Below, in pieces: positions 1-9,703 of a stretch of 64,000 nucleotides of DNA. The stretch is from positions 110,720,948-110,784,947 of the forward strand of contig CP092863.1 of the NCBI GenBank assembly GCA_030710605.1. The letters are read 5' to 3'. Under the pieces are notes generated by a model. It had not been told where the DNA came from, did not search any database, and worked only from the letters and a program-made list of their open reading frames with translations. Source of the DNA: Cordylochernes scorpioides. Taxonomy: Eukaryota > Arthropoda > Arachnida > Pseudoscorpiones > Chernetidae. The position numbers and the translations under genes are program-made. Numbering within the stretch: the stretch's first letter is position 1; every line of letters starts with the position of its first letter.

Positions 1-460
1 GTCCTTTTTTTTTTTTAAATAAGCGATCAATGTTTTAAAATATCCCAAGTACACGTGATACAGTCTATGATAATCATGGTAGGTATTTAGCGATTACCTC
101 TTACCGCTATAAGTACACCACAGAAAGCATTTTTGCCTCGTGCTTTAGATGTTGTACAAAATTTCAAATACCGCGTGAGAACGCCCTTGCAGTCTTAAGA
201 ATAATTTTTAACGCTTTGCCAAATGTTTTAATTTTTGTTCGCTCCTGACTGATTTTTGTCGAAACGTCGAGATAATAAAAAATATTTATTGGCCGAAATA
301 TTTTTAATTTGAAGAACTATGAATTCTGACCAGGCAGCCTTTATCTTTACGATGTAGAAATCAGTTAGATATTTGTACTTACAAGTGCGTAAGAGTCCTG
401 TTTGATTACTTTCACTCACTGGTGGGGTTGGACAAAAGATTAGCGTGCCATTGGAGAAAT
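1..460. repeat. Diverged interspersed repeat, mixed composition
   Basis: No gene is visible. Blocks around 50-90 (a CACGTG core, then GATAATCATGGT) and around 415-430 (CTGGTGGGGTTG) recur in the same order at 57,885-58,045, so this is a diverged copy of that repeat. Inside it, 210-340 resembles 37,490-37,590: a TTGCCAAATG block, then GTCGAAACGTC, then an A-rich ATAATAAA tract and GGCCGAA. That segment looks like a Penelope-type terminal motif. Element ends were not resolved. Confidence 0.45.
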
Positions 461-469
461 TCTATCTCC

Positions 470-545
470 AAAAAAAGTATCCAAGCGGGATTCGATCCGA
501 GGTCGTGACTGTTTAAAATCAGACGGTTTATAACATTTCTCCACC
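470..545 (-). other. tRNA-like remnant, possible SINE head
   Basis: On the minus strand there is a B-box-like GATCGAATCC close to a candidate D-arm region about 50 bases upstream. A related GGGATTCAATCCC block lies at 2,892-2,904. Neither folds into a complete cloverleaf by eye. It may be a decayed tRNA-derived SINE head or chance. Weak call. Confidence 0.2.
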
Positions 546-589
546 ATATTCCTCTGAATAAGTTTTTCTTTTGGAATTATTCAATGTCT

Positions 590-2440
590 TTCTAAATTAT
601 GAAAATGGGGACTGTGGTACTGTAAAATCTACAGATGATATTGTTCAAGTCAGAGAGACATTGAAAGAAATCTTCACAATCTCCATAGAACCCGGGTGAA
701 TCCTGACACATTGAAAGAAATCTTCACAATCTCCATAGAACCCGGGTGAATCCTGACACATTGAAAGAAATCTTCACAATCTCCATAGAACCCGGGTGAA
801 TCCTGACACATTGAAAGAAATCTTCACAATCTCCATAGAACCCGGGTGAATCCTGACACATTGAAAGAAATCTTCACAATCTCCATAGAACCCGGGTGAA
901 TCCTGACACATTGAAAAAAGTTTGTTCTGCGATGTCTTTCTGGATTTTAAAATGGAAGACTGAAGGCATAAAATCTTCAGAAATAAAGAGAATTGTGGGG
1001 AAGACAGGGTTAAATAAGCCCATCTGGCATTAGAGAATTTTTTACAAAGTCCCAATAATCCCTATAAGCAGAGAGAAGCTGGTTTTGCAAGGTCTTTCTG
1101 AATTTGAAAGTGGACCGAAATCGTCAAATTTTCAGAAAGGATTAGCATTATGGGGGGAAGATAGAGTCCACGATATTATAAAATGATTAGGTCCCAACAA
1201 AATCCTTAGAACCCAGACAAAGCTAATTTTTCAAGGTCTTTCTAAATTTGAAAATGGACTCAAATCGTTAAATCTTCAGAAATGAAGAGAAATGTGGAAG
1301 ACAGAGTCCATGACATTAAAGAATAACGAAAATCCCAACACAATCTTCCATGAACCCGAACGAAGATGGTTCTGCAAAGCCTTTCTGAATTTGAAAATGG
1401 ACTAGAGGATCGTCAAATCATCATAAGTGAAGAGAATTGTGGAAGTAAGTCCACGACGAAGTCCTAACATCCCTAGAACCCGAGAGAATCTGAGTCTGCA
1501 AGGTATTTCTGAATTTGTAAATGGACTTGTGTCATAAAATCTTCAGAAAAAAATTGTGAGAGACAGTCCTTGACATTGGAGAATGACGAAAATCCTAACA
1601 ATCCTTAGAACCCAGGTGAATCGTGGCACATTGAAATGAGTTGTTCTGCAATGTCTTACTGAATTTCAAAATGGACTGAAATCATCATATCTTCAGGAGG
1701 GAAGAGAATTGTGGAAAATAGTCCATGACATTGGAGAATGACGAAAGTCCTAACAATCCTTAGAACCCAGGTGAATCGTGGCACATTGAAATGGGTTGTT
1801 CTGCAATGTCTTACTGAATTTCAAAATGGACTGAAATCATCATATCTTTAGGAGGGAAGAGAATTGTGGAAAATAGTCCATGACATTGGAGAATGACGAA
1901 AGTCCTAACAATCCTTAGAACCCAGGTGAATCGTGGCACATTGAAATGGGTTGTTCTGCAATGTCTTACTGAATTTCAAAATGGACTGAAATCATCATAT
2001 CTTCAGGAGGGAAGAGAATTGTGGAAAATAGTCCATGACATTGGACAATGACGAAGTCCCAAAAATTCCTTCCTAGGGACTCCCTAGGAGCTCGGGAGAA
2101 GAGAATCCAGGGGAAGCAAATGTCTTTCTCAATTTGAAAATGGACTGAGATCGTCAAATCTTCATAAGTGAAGAGAATGGTTGACATTAGAGAATGACGA
2201 AGTCCCAACAATCCATCACTAGAACCCGGGAGAAGAGAATTCAGGGGAAGCGCTGGTTCTACAAATGTCTTTCTCAATTTGTGTGAAAATAAACTGGAGT
2301 CGTCAAATCTTCAGAAATGAAGAGAATAGTTGAAGATAGTCCATAACATTAGAGAAATACGAAGTCCCAACAATCCCTCCCTAGAACCCGGGAGAAGAGA
2401 GTCCAGGGGAAGCCTGGCACGATAATGAACTCAACCCAAA
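590..2440. repeat. Decayed tandem array, about 155-bp period
   Basis: The same phrase order recurs throughout: a TTTCTGAATTTGAAAATGG-like block, AAATCTTCAGAA, GAAGAGAATTGTGGAA, GACATTAGAGAATGACGAA, then AACAATCC..AGAACCC. The clearest copies start near 1,621, 1,776 and 1,931, giving a 155-bp period with only a few differences. Copies to either side are more diverged and differ in length. No coding potential is conserved between copies. Confidence 0.85.
661..910. repeat. Five identical 50-bp tandem repeats
   Basis: A 50-bp unit beginning TTGAAAGAAATCTTCACAAT and containing CCCGGG repeats exactly five times (661, 711, 761, 811, 861) with no difference seen by eye. It is a segment of the surrounding 155-bp array that was re-amplified recently, since neighbouring units are far more diverged. 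Confidence 0.95.
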
Positions 2441-2981
2441 AAATCTCCACATCCTTCGTGGTCGACTGAGTCCGTCCCGCTTCTCCAAAATTGCTTCGGA
2501 AATTGTATTTCACCAGACGACCGCGGTTAATTATTTAAAATAACTCGGTCCCGCTGCTGCGGTCAAATTGAATTTGGAGAGAGGCTCGAGCTCCAGGGCA
2601 TGTCTGCTGCTCCTGGATATTTGCATATTCTCCTTCTTGTGTCCCACCCTCCCTCCCTGTCACCAAAGGTGTCGCCTCCTTCTGTTGGGTGACAATTTTA
2701 CTGTGTTAACACATGATGGAGTGTATTTGGTTTTAACTCTTTTGTTTTGTCGCATCACTCTACTTCTGTTTTTATTCTACCGACCGGTTCCAAAACCACT
2801 TTATTAAGTACCGCTCAACAAGAACAACCTAGTTTATGATATTTACAACAATGAATGTGAAGGTTATTCACATATTAAACAAAATGTTAACGTGGGATTC
2901 AATCCCGGTTCATGGCTGTCGGGAATCGAGGGTGTTATCTTGTTTTTTTATTCTACTTTCCACACACACATATATTTAAAA
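2441..2981. other. Unassigned sequence, no gene seen
   Basis: Mixed-complexity DNA with a pyrimidine-rich stretch and an octamer-like ATATTTGCATAT at 2,618-2,629. A 79-codon frame at 2,568-2,807 has no recognisable domain and I do not accept it as a gene. A CA/TA microsatellite lies at 2,961-2,977. Confidence 0.5.
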
Positions 2982-3130
2982 GAGACAAAGGTAACCTCTC
3001 CCGTCAAAATAGACGTCAAAACTAGACGCCATCTATTGACCGTCGCCGCAAACTAGCGGCCTCGGGTCGGTGACAAAGCCACAACACCAGTTTTGACGTC
3101 TATTTTGACGGGAGAGGCAACCTTTGTCTC
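2982..3130. mobile_element. MITE-like element with about 40-bp terminal inverted repeats
   Basis: The left end GAGACAAAGGTAACCTCTCC and the right end are reverse complements for about 40 bp, apart from one base-level difference near GGTAACC/GGCAACC. A 65-bp core lies between them. A half copy with the same core (CAAACTAGCGGCCTC) sits in the palindrome spacer at 43,176-43,290. The flank AATATCC..GGCAAAATTTCCATCT is also shared with that locus, so the repeat may extend to about 3,170. No transposase; the class is unknown. Confidence 0.75.
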
Positions 3131-3191
3131 CTTTAGATCAATATCCACCCGGCAAAATTTCCATCTACTCATATATATATATATATATATA

Positions 3192-3455
3192 TTGAAAATA
3201 AAGCAATCTCCATAAATAAATCTTTAAATAAAAAGACATATATTGGATCAAAATATAATTTATTTTACCAATATTTCAGTTGGCTGAATGCCAACCTATA
3301 ATATAATAAACGCAACATATTTAATGTGTGTCATGTAGTAATGTGTTGTTGACACACTTTAAAATGTTATAACACCTTGATAAAGGTTGACGTTCAGCTA
3401 ACTGAAATATTGGTAAAGTAAATGATATTTTGATCTAATATATGCCTTTTTATTT
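3192..3455. repeat. R1 fold-back repeat
   Basis: The left arm starts TTGAAAATAAAGCAATC and runs through GGCATATATTGGATCAAAAT and CAATATTTCAGTTGGCTGAA. The right arm is its reverse complement, ending near ATATGCCTTTTTA. Each arm holds a GTTGGC-loop-GCCAAC type hairpin. R1 is the commonest repeat in the window, with at least twelve copies. The downstream edge abuts a Helitron 3' end at 3,461. Confidence 0.85.
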
Positions 3456-3460
3456 ATATA

Positions 3461-3870
3461 CTAGCGGATGTACCCGGCTTCGCCCAGGTTTTTCTCGAGG
3501 GAATGTTTGTAGTCTAGTAATAAGAAAATATACTACACCTAAAAACTATCAGAGAAAAGAGAAACCACGGAAGGTGAACAGAAAAATGCTTACAATGGAT
3601 GTATATGTTTACGATATCAAGTTAAATAAAAACAAAGATAAAATTTGCATATGTTGGTCACTATAAATTTGTATATTTGTTAGGCGAAATTAGAAACATG
3701 ATAATTATCTTAAAATTGCTTGTATTGAATATTTTTTAGATTGAGATTATTAGCTAGTATGTAAAAAAATTAACTCTGTTGAAATTTAATTTTGTATTTA
3801 TATATAAATAAAATTAACTCTGTTGATTTTTTTTTTTGTATTTAATCGATAACAGCGAAGTTACGCATGT
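3461..3870 (-). mobile_element. Helitron 3' end, partial
   Basis: On the minus strand the sequence finishes with a GGGCGAAGCCGGGT-type hairpin followed by ACATCCGCTAG, the hairpin-plus-CTAG (CTRR) terminus of Helitrons. CTAG lies at 3,461-3,464. The 5' TC end was not identified, so the inner limit is approximate. No Rep/helicase coding sequence is present. Near-identical ends lie at 25,582, at 25,785 and in the right-arm mirror. Confidence 0.6.
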
Positions 3871-4020
3871 TAATGTTAGGAAATATATTTTGATGTTAAG
3901 CAAAACCTGCTCCATCTCGTTTTACATAAATGTTGAAAATTTGGTGGAAATTGATGCATTGTAACGAAAGTTTTTAGTGATGTCCACTTATGAAATTTCC
4001 ATTTTATTAATATAGATATA

Positions 4021-4199
4021 TTAACACAAAGCAATAACGCGCCATCTATACATATAAAATAAAATGATTTAAAAGCGGGAATGCTTCTTTTATACATAAA
4101 ACGAACTTCTACTGTCCTTACTGCGATGAAAAAATATATTGGGAGGGCTTGGCTCATCAGTGGTGAACCCTCCCAGCGGTTTCGCCAATTTAATCCACC
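4021..4199 (+). repeat. R2 repeat copy (FYCPYC family)
   Basis: Contains CGCGCCATCTATACATA, then TTCTACTGTCCTTACTGCGA, then GGGAGGGC and the TGGCTCATCAGTGGTGAACC block, ending in GGTTTCGCCAATTTAATCC. The first 117 bases are repeated almost exactly at 4,465-4,580. In one frame the centre reads N-F-Y-C-P-Y-C, as in other R2 copies, but the frame breaks soon after. Confidence 0.8.
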
Positions 4200-4464
4200 A
4201 GACCGCTTCTCAGAGCTCTAATACTGTATTGGATCGATGACAATTGTTCCGCCTTCTACATGCTATCAGGTTAGCATTCTAAGGCACAAACTACTGTATT
4301 GGATCATTCTGCTTTTATATGCTACACTGAAGGATGGAATCTTAGAAATGGTTTTCAAGTAAACTATGGACATAAGCTTATAGGACAGTAGAATTACATT
4401 CAAATATTTGCTTCGAGCAATGCTCATCAGCAAACTATAAAGACAAGGCCAGTTAGGAATAAAT
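4200..4464. other. Unassigned, with hammerhead-like motif
   Basis: Between the two R2 copies. Two ACTGTATTGGATC blocks recur at 4,222 and 4,292. On the minus strand, 4,410-4,430 reads CTGATGA, a GAGC/GCTC hairpin with a 3-base loop, then GAAG. This matches the hammerhead CUGANGA and GAA elements except that the base after GAA is G rather than A. No pairing for stems I and III was found. Confidence 0.4.
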
Positions 4465-4580
4465 TAACACAAAGCAATAACGCGCCATCTATACATATAA
4501 AATAAAAGGATTTAAAAGCGGGAATGTTTCTTTTATACATAAAACGAACTTCTACTGTCCTTACTGCGATGAAAAAATAT
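4465..4580 (+). repeat. R2 partial copy, duplicate of 4,021-4,137
   Basis: Repeats the 4,021-4,137 segment with about two differences. It then departs at an AAAAATAT tract: the first copy continues into GGGAGGG, this one runs straight into Tc1 transposase sequence. The junction therefore looks like a rearrangement with short shared sequence. Confidence 0.8.
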
Positions 4581-4952
4581 CTTGACGAGATCTTGGCAGC
4601 ATATGTGATGCCTCAATCATTAGAAATGGTAGAAAACCTTCTTATAATGGATAATAATGCCCGTCCACATAGGGCTGGTGTGGTCGACACTTTTCTCCAA
4701 AACCTTGCAATTGCTCGGATGAATTGGCCAGCTCAATCCCCAGACCTAAATCCCATTGAGCATGTATGGGACAACCTAGGACGGCGGATCTCATCCCTCC
4801 AACCCCCTCCTATAAACACTCATGAGCTAGAAACAGCCTTAACACAAGAGTGGGCGTTGATTCCACAGGAGCTGATAAACTCCCTAATTCTTAGTATGGG
4901 TCACCGATGTAGAGCCTGTCTATCAGTTAAAGGCGATCACACCCCATATTAA
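4575..4952 (+). pseudogene. Tc1-like transposase C-terminal fragment
   Basis: About 125 codons of the DDE integrase-like core of Tc1/mariner transposase, the enzyme that cuts and pastes the element at TA sites. Visible motifs: YLDEIL near the start, the second-Asp block MDNNARPHRA, then WPAQSPDLNPIEHVWD with the third acidic position (the E after NPI), and the usual end near GDHTPY. A full enzyme is about 340 residues, so the DNA-binding domain and first catalytic Asp are gone. The first residues of the open frame (from 4,524) come from the R2 repeat and are not transposase. Confidence 0.85.
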
Positions 4953-5165
4953 CAACAATATCCAAGATATTTATGCACTGACTGCAAGAAGATCATTGCT
5001 TGACCTGCTAATTTGCATAAATTTCGTGTTAGAATTCTTTGATTTCGCGTATTTTAATCAATAATGGAATAATAAATTTGTGTATAAAATTTCATTGAAA
5101 AATGTTCAATAAAATTTGAGATAAATGAAAGAAATATGTTGTTCCTTTAATTTTGCGGACCAGTG
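4575..5165 (+). mobile_element. Tc1-like transposon, 5'-truncated
   Basis: Holds the 3' third of a Tc1-like element. Transposase C-terminus 4,575-4,952, then a short 3' untranslated stretch, then a terminal repeat ending GCGGACCAGTG at 5,165 followed by TA. Read inward, that end is the CACTGGTCCGCAAAATTAAA type of Tc1 terminus. The 5' half and 5' TIR are missing, replaced by the R2 copy. Confidence 0.8.
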
Positions 5166-5171
5166 TATATA

Positions 5172-5518
5172 AAAATGAATGCTTGTATGTTTGTTTCTTT
5201 GTATGTCCGGTATACAAATTCGCAGTAGTTAACTAATTCAAACCAAAATTTCCATACATAAAAAAAAAAAATACGGGGAAGACGATAGGCTATTTTAAAA
5301 AAATATATAAATCAATTATTAAAACTATATATTCAAATTATTCTACTTAGCTCACGAACAGCGCCCTCTATCAAATATTATATTAAATTATGCTGATGCA
5401 AACAAATAGATAATGCTAATAACAAACAATTAGAAAAAAAATCTTATCTAAATATATATCACTCGGGTAGATATGCACACGGGTCAATCCCGGGGCGAAG
5501 CCCGGGTCACCCGTCTAG
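5172..5518 (+). mobile_element. Non-autonomous Helitron
   Basis: The 5' region reads TATATAAAAATGAATGCTTG. The 3' end is a strong hairpin, CCCGGG-GCGAAG-CCCGGG, followed by TCACCCGTCTAG (CTAG at 5,515-5,518) and then T. There is no coding capacity. The internal CAAATTCGCAGTAGTTAACT block recurs at 60,574. The 5' limit is approximate. Confidence 0.7.
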
Positions 5519-5908
5519 TTAATATATATATGTTGTAATATATTCCAATATATATCTATGTCTCCATGTGTCGTATAGTTATAGTGTAATTGCCAAGGTA
5601 ACAGATAAAATTTCGAGTGAGTGACAGTCGGCGCCAGTAGAGGAAAAAGGCCCGAAAAACAAGTCGGGTTCCCAGGTGTGCCCCTTTCTTACTCAAACAG
5701 ATTATTCCGCTTTGAGACACGAGGATTGACAGACTCCTCTCAACAGATCTCCCCTGATCGGTGTCGGCTTCATTTACTTTCTCGCCATCTCTATGGTGAC
5801 ATCCAACATGTCTCGTCCTTTTGTGTAATCCCAAACACGTCTGAACCCAATCTAATCATGGTGGCCACCACGACTGTAACCAACATGCCACACTATTGTA
5901 TATATATA
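5519..5908. other. Unassigned mid-GC segment, no gene seen
   Basis: Between a Helitron and a MITE. Composition is more balanced than its surroundings and I see no repeat match in the window. Overlapping open frames on both strands (up to 119 codons) show no domain and are not accepted. It could be old unique host sequence. Confidence 0.4.
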
Positions 5909-6085
5909 CAGTTAAACCTATCTATAGCGTCCCCTCTAAATAGCGCCTTCCTCTCTATAACGCCCGATTTTAAATATTAAAATCTAAATATTTTACATTA
6001 AAAGTGACCTGTCTATAGCATCCCCTCTCTATAGCACACTATTTTGGTGAGTCCCAAGAGGGGGCGCTATAGACAGGTTTAACTG
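5909..6085. mobile_element. MITE with Tigger/pogo-like TIRs
   Basis: 177 bp bounded by TA on both sides. The left end CAGTTAAACCTATCTATAGC and the right end are inverted repeats matching at 20 of 21 positions. CAGT starts and TA target sites are typical of pogo/Tigger-class elements. The interior also holds related CTATAGCG words in direct and inverted order. No coding sequence, so it depends on an outside transposase. Confidence 0.8.
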
Positions 6086-6090
6086 TATTT

Positions 6091-6355
6091 TGAAAATAAA
6101 GCAATCCATAAAAAAATCTTTAATTAAAAAGGCATATATTGGATCAAAATATCATTTATTTTACTAATATTTCAGTTGACTGAATGCCAACCTATAATAT
6201 AATAAACGCAACATATTTAATGTGTGTCATGTAGTAATGTGTTGTTGACACACTTTAAATATGTTATAACACCTTGATAAAGGTTGGCGTTCAGCTAACT
6301 GAAATATTGGTAAAATAAATAATATCTTGATCCAATATATGTCTTTTTAATTCAA
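6091..6355. repeat. R1 fold-back repeat
   Basis: Full two-arm copy, beginning TTGAAAATAAAGCAATCC and ending near CCAATATATGTCTTTTTAA. The centre contains AATGTGTGTCATGTAGTAAT and GTGTTGTTGACACAC, as in the 3,192 copy, so these two copies form a subtype. Confidence 0.85.
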
Positions 6356-6535
6356 TATATATATAATATAAAGTTACGGTAGGATGAGATTCTGGTACCA
6401 AAAGAAGAACGTCTCCCTTTAAATATGCATCAGACGACGGCACTATTGTATCACCCTAGTAAAAAACTTTGCTAGCGATGGTGAAGAATGACTCACAACA
6501 CCTGTGTTGGCAAATTCAGACAATGGTTTCAGGAT

Positions 6536-8965
6536 TTGGATGTGAGAGAACTGCCACAAAGAGACAAGATGTAGAGAACGGCCACAGAGAGACAAGATGT
6601 AGAGAACGGCCATAGAGAGACAAGATGTGAGAGAACGGCCACAGAGAGACAAGATGTAGAGAACGGCCACAGAGAGACAAGATGTGAGAGAACGGCCACA
6701 GAGAGACAAGATGTAGAGAACGGCCACAGAGAGACAAGATGTGAGAGAACGGCCACAGAGAGACAAGATGTAGAGAACGGCCACAGAGAGACAAGATGTG
6801 AGAGAACGGCCACAGAGAGACAAGATGTAGAGAACGGCCACAGAGAGACAAGATGTGAGAGAACGGCCACAGAGAGACAAGAATCCAAGATGTGAGAGAA
6901 CAGCCACAGAGAGACAAGAATCCAAGATGTGAGATAACAGTCAAAGAGAGGCAAGAATCCAAGATGTGAGAGAACTGCCACAGAGAGACAAGATGTAGAG
7001 AACGGCCACAGAGAGACAAGATGTGAGAGAACGGCCACAGAGAGACAAGAATCCAAGATGTGAGAGAACAGCCACAGAGAGACAAGAATCCAAGATGTGA
7101 GAGAACAGCCACAGAGAGACAAGAATCCAAGATGTGAGAGAACTGCCAAAGAGAGACAAGATGTAGAGAATGGCCACAGAGAGACAAGAAAACAAGATGT
7201 GAGATATCAGCCACAGAGAGACAAGAATCCAATATGTGAGAGTACGGCCACAGAGAGACAATATGTGAGAGAACAGCCACAGAGAGACAAGATGTGAGAG
7301 AACGGCCACAGAGAGACAAGATGTGAGAGAACGGCCACAGAGAGACACGAATCCAAGATGTGAAAGAACAGTCACAGAGAGACAAGATGTGAGAGAACAG
7401 CCACAGAGAGACAAGATGTAGAGAACGGCCACAGAGAGACAAGATGTAGAGAACGGCCACAGAGAGACAAGATGTGAGAGAACTGCCAAAGAGAGACAAG
7501 ATGTAGAGAACGGCCACAGAGAGACAAGATGTAGAGAACGGCCACAGAGAGACAAGATGTGAGAGAACGGCCACAGAGAGACAAGATGTGAGAGAACGGC
7601 CACAGAGAGACAAGATGTGAGAGTACAGCCACAGAGAGACAAGATGTAGAGAACGGCCACAGAGAGACAAGATGTGAGAGAACGGCCACAGAGAGACAAG
7701 ATGTGAGAGAACGGCCACAGAGAGACACGATGTGAGAGAACGGCCACAGAGAGACAAGATGTGAGAGAACGGCCACAGAGAGACACGAATCCAAGATGTG
7801 AGAGAACAGTCACAGAGAGACAAGATGTGAGAGAACAGCCACAGAGAGACAAGATGTAGAGAACGGCCACAGAGAGACAAGATGTAGAGAACGGCCACAG
7901 AGAGACAAGATGTGAGAGAACTGCCAAAGAGAGACAAGATGTAGAGAACGGTCACAGAGAGACAAGATGTAGAGAACGGCCACAGAGAGACAAGATGTAG
8001 AGAACGGCCACAGAGAGACAAGATGTGAGAGAACGGCCACGGAGAGACAAGATGTGAGAGAACGGCCACAGAGAGACAAGATGTGAGAGAACGGCCACAG
8101 AGAGACAAGATGTGAGAGAACGGCCACAGAGAGACAAGATGTGAGAGTACAGCCACAGAGAGACAAGATGTAGAGAACGGCCACAGAGAGACAAGATGTG
8201 AGAGAACGTCCACAGAGAGACAAGATGTGAGAGAACGGCCACAGAGAGACAAGATGTGAGAGAACGGCCACTGAGAGACAAGATGTAGAGAACGGCCACA
8301 GAGAGACAAGATGTGAGAGAACGGCCACTGAGAGAAAAGATGTGGGGAGTACAGCCACAGAGAGACAAGATGTTAGAGAACGGCCACAGAGAGACAAGAA
8401 TCCAAGATGTGAGAGAACGGCCACAGAGAGACAAGATGTGAGAGAACGGCCACAGAGAGACAAGATGTGAGAGAACGGCCACAGAGAGACAAGATGTGAG
8501 AGAACGGCCACAGAGAGACAAGATGTGAGAGAACGGCCACAGAGAGACAAGATGTGAGAGTACAGCCACAGAGAGACAAGATGTGAGAGAACGACCACAG
8601 AGAGACAAGATGTGAGAGAACGGCCACAGAGAGACAAGATGTGAGAGAACTGCCAAAGAGAGACAAGATGTAGAGAACGGCCACAGAGAGACAAGATGTG
8701 AGAGAACGGCCACAGAGAGACAAGATGTGAGAGAACGGCCACAGAGAGACAAGATGTGAGAGTACAGCCACAGAGAGACAAGAATCCAAAATGTGAGGTT
8801 ACAAACACAGAGAGACAAGATGTGAGAGAACGGCCACAGAGAGACAAGATGTGAGAGTACAGCCACAGAGAGACAAGAATCCAAAATGTGAGGTTACAAG
8901 CACAGAGAGACAAGATGTGAGAGAACGGCCACAGAGAGACAAGAATTCAAGATGCGAGCAAGCGG
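6536..8965. repeat. Minisatellite, about 80 units of 28/29/37 bp
   Basis: Head-to-tail units of GATGTGAGAGAACGGCCACA plus GAGAGACAA (29 bp). There is a 28-bp variant (GATGTAGAG) and a longer form with an AATCCAA insertion (about 37 bp). Variants are intermixed in higher-order runs. The minus strand has almost no stop codons in any frame because the unit itself lacks them. This produces overlapping open frames of up to 597 codons reading Ser/Leu/Cys-rich repeats (SLCGRSL, SHLVSLW). These frames have no start context and no non-repeat domain, so I treat the array as non-coding. Confidence 0.95.
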
Positions 8966-9703
8966 CCCCAGAGAGAGAGAACAGGAGATAATAGACTCCG
9001 AGCCCCTCCGTCAAAGCAAGGGGCGGGGGAGGGAAACACTCCATCTTTGTCATCGAAAGATAATTTTCGTAAAGGGCGAAAGATCCGGCAACACAGAGCC
9101 ACCATTTAATTAGAGAAGAACTTCTCCCCGATCTCATTAGTTGTTGTTTACGTGATATAGATTGTTATTTATGGCCACGTGTAATTGGTTCTTATACTCG
9201 TGGGAGGGCTTTTTAATTGTACTTTTTTCTTTTCCCCCCTTTTCTTTCATCTTCTAGCCCGCACCTGCACCCCTTCCACTCCCTGCCCTAGGGGGGGAGG
9301 GAGGGGGGTGCCCTCGGCGACAGTGCGTGTCAGTCGCATATGCAAATATCCACAGTAATCCCTGCAGGACGCTCGACAGCTGTCAGATCCTGTTATCCTC
9401 AGCTTCAGTGATAGTCCATGGTCAAAATGTTTTAATCTCTTTTTTCTCTCTCTCTCTATGAGTTTTCTTTTATTCTATGATTATTATTTTTTTTCTATAT
9501 CGATTACATTGTCATCTTTCTATTTTTTAATTCTTTTATTATTATTTTTTTAATTTTTAAAGTGATGTATTTATTGAAATATGTGTTTAATAAATTTGTA
9601 TTCTCTTCCCAATATTGTGATAATAGGTTATAATGAGCCGGGAATTTCATCAGTTTTGTTTTCTTCCTTTCTTATGGTTTTTATTGATTTGAAGAAATAT
9701 ATT
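8966..9703. other. Non-repetitive segment, possible regulatory DNA
   Basis: No gene. 8,990-9,430 is unlike any other part of the window and is dense in short words known as transcription-factor sites: ATTTAATTAG, GTTGTTTAC, ATTTATGG, CACGTG, CATATGCAAAT, CAGCTG. That is suggestive only; such words are common by chance in AT-rich DNA. 9,430-9,700 is T-rich with no feature. Confidence 0.3.

Noticed and set aside
6443-8913. Long Ser/Leu/Cys-rich proteins on the minus strand (up to 597 codons)
   Set aside because: They are by-products of a stop-free minisatellite unit, read in overlapping frames with no unique domain.
6536-8965. CRISPR-like array
   Set aside because: Units are contiguous with no unique spacers, and the DNA is eukaryotic.
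2616-9355. GGATATTTGCATAT words at 2,616 and (inverted) 9,343 as ends of one element
   Set aside because: Only about 14 bases are shared and the surroundings differ; chance is adequate.
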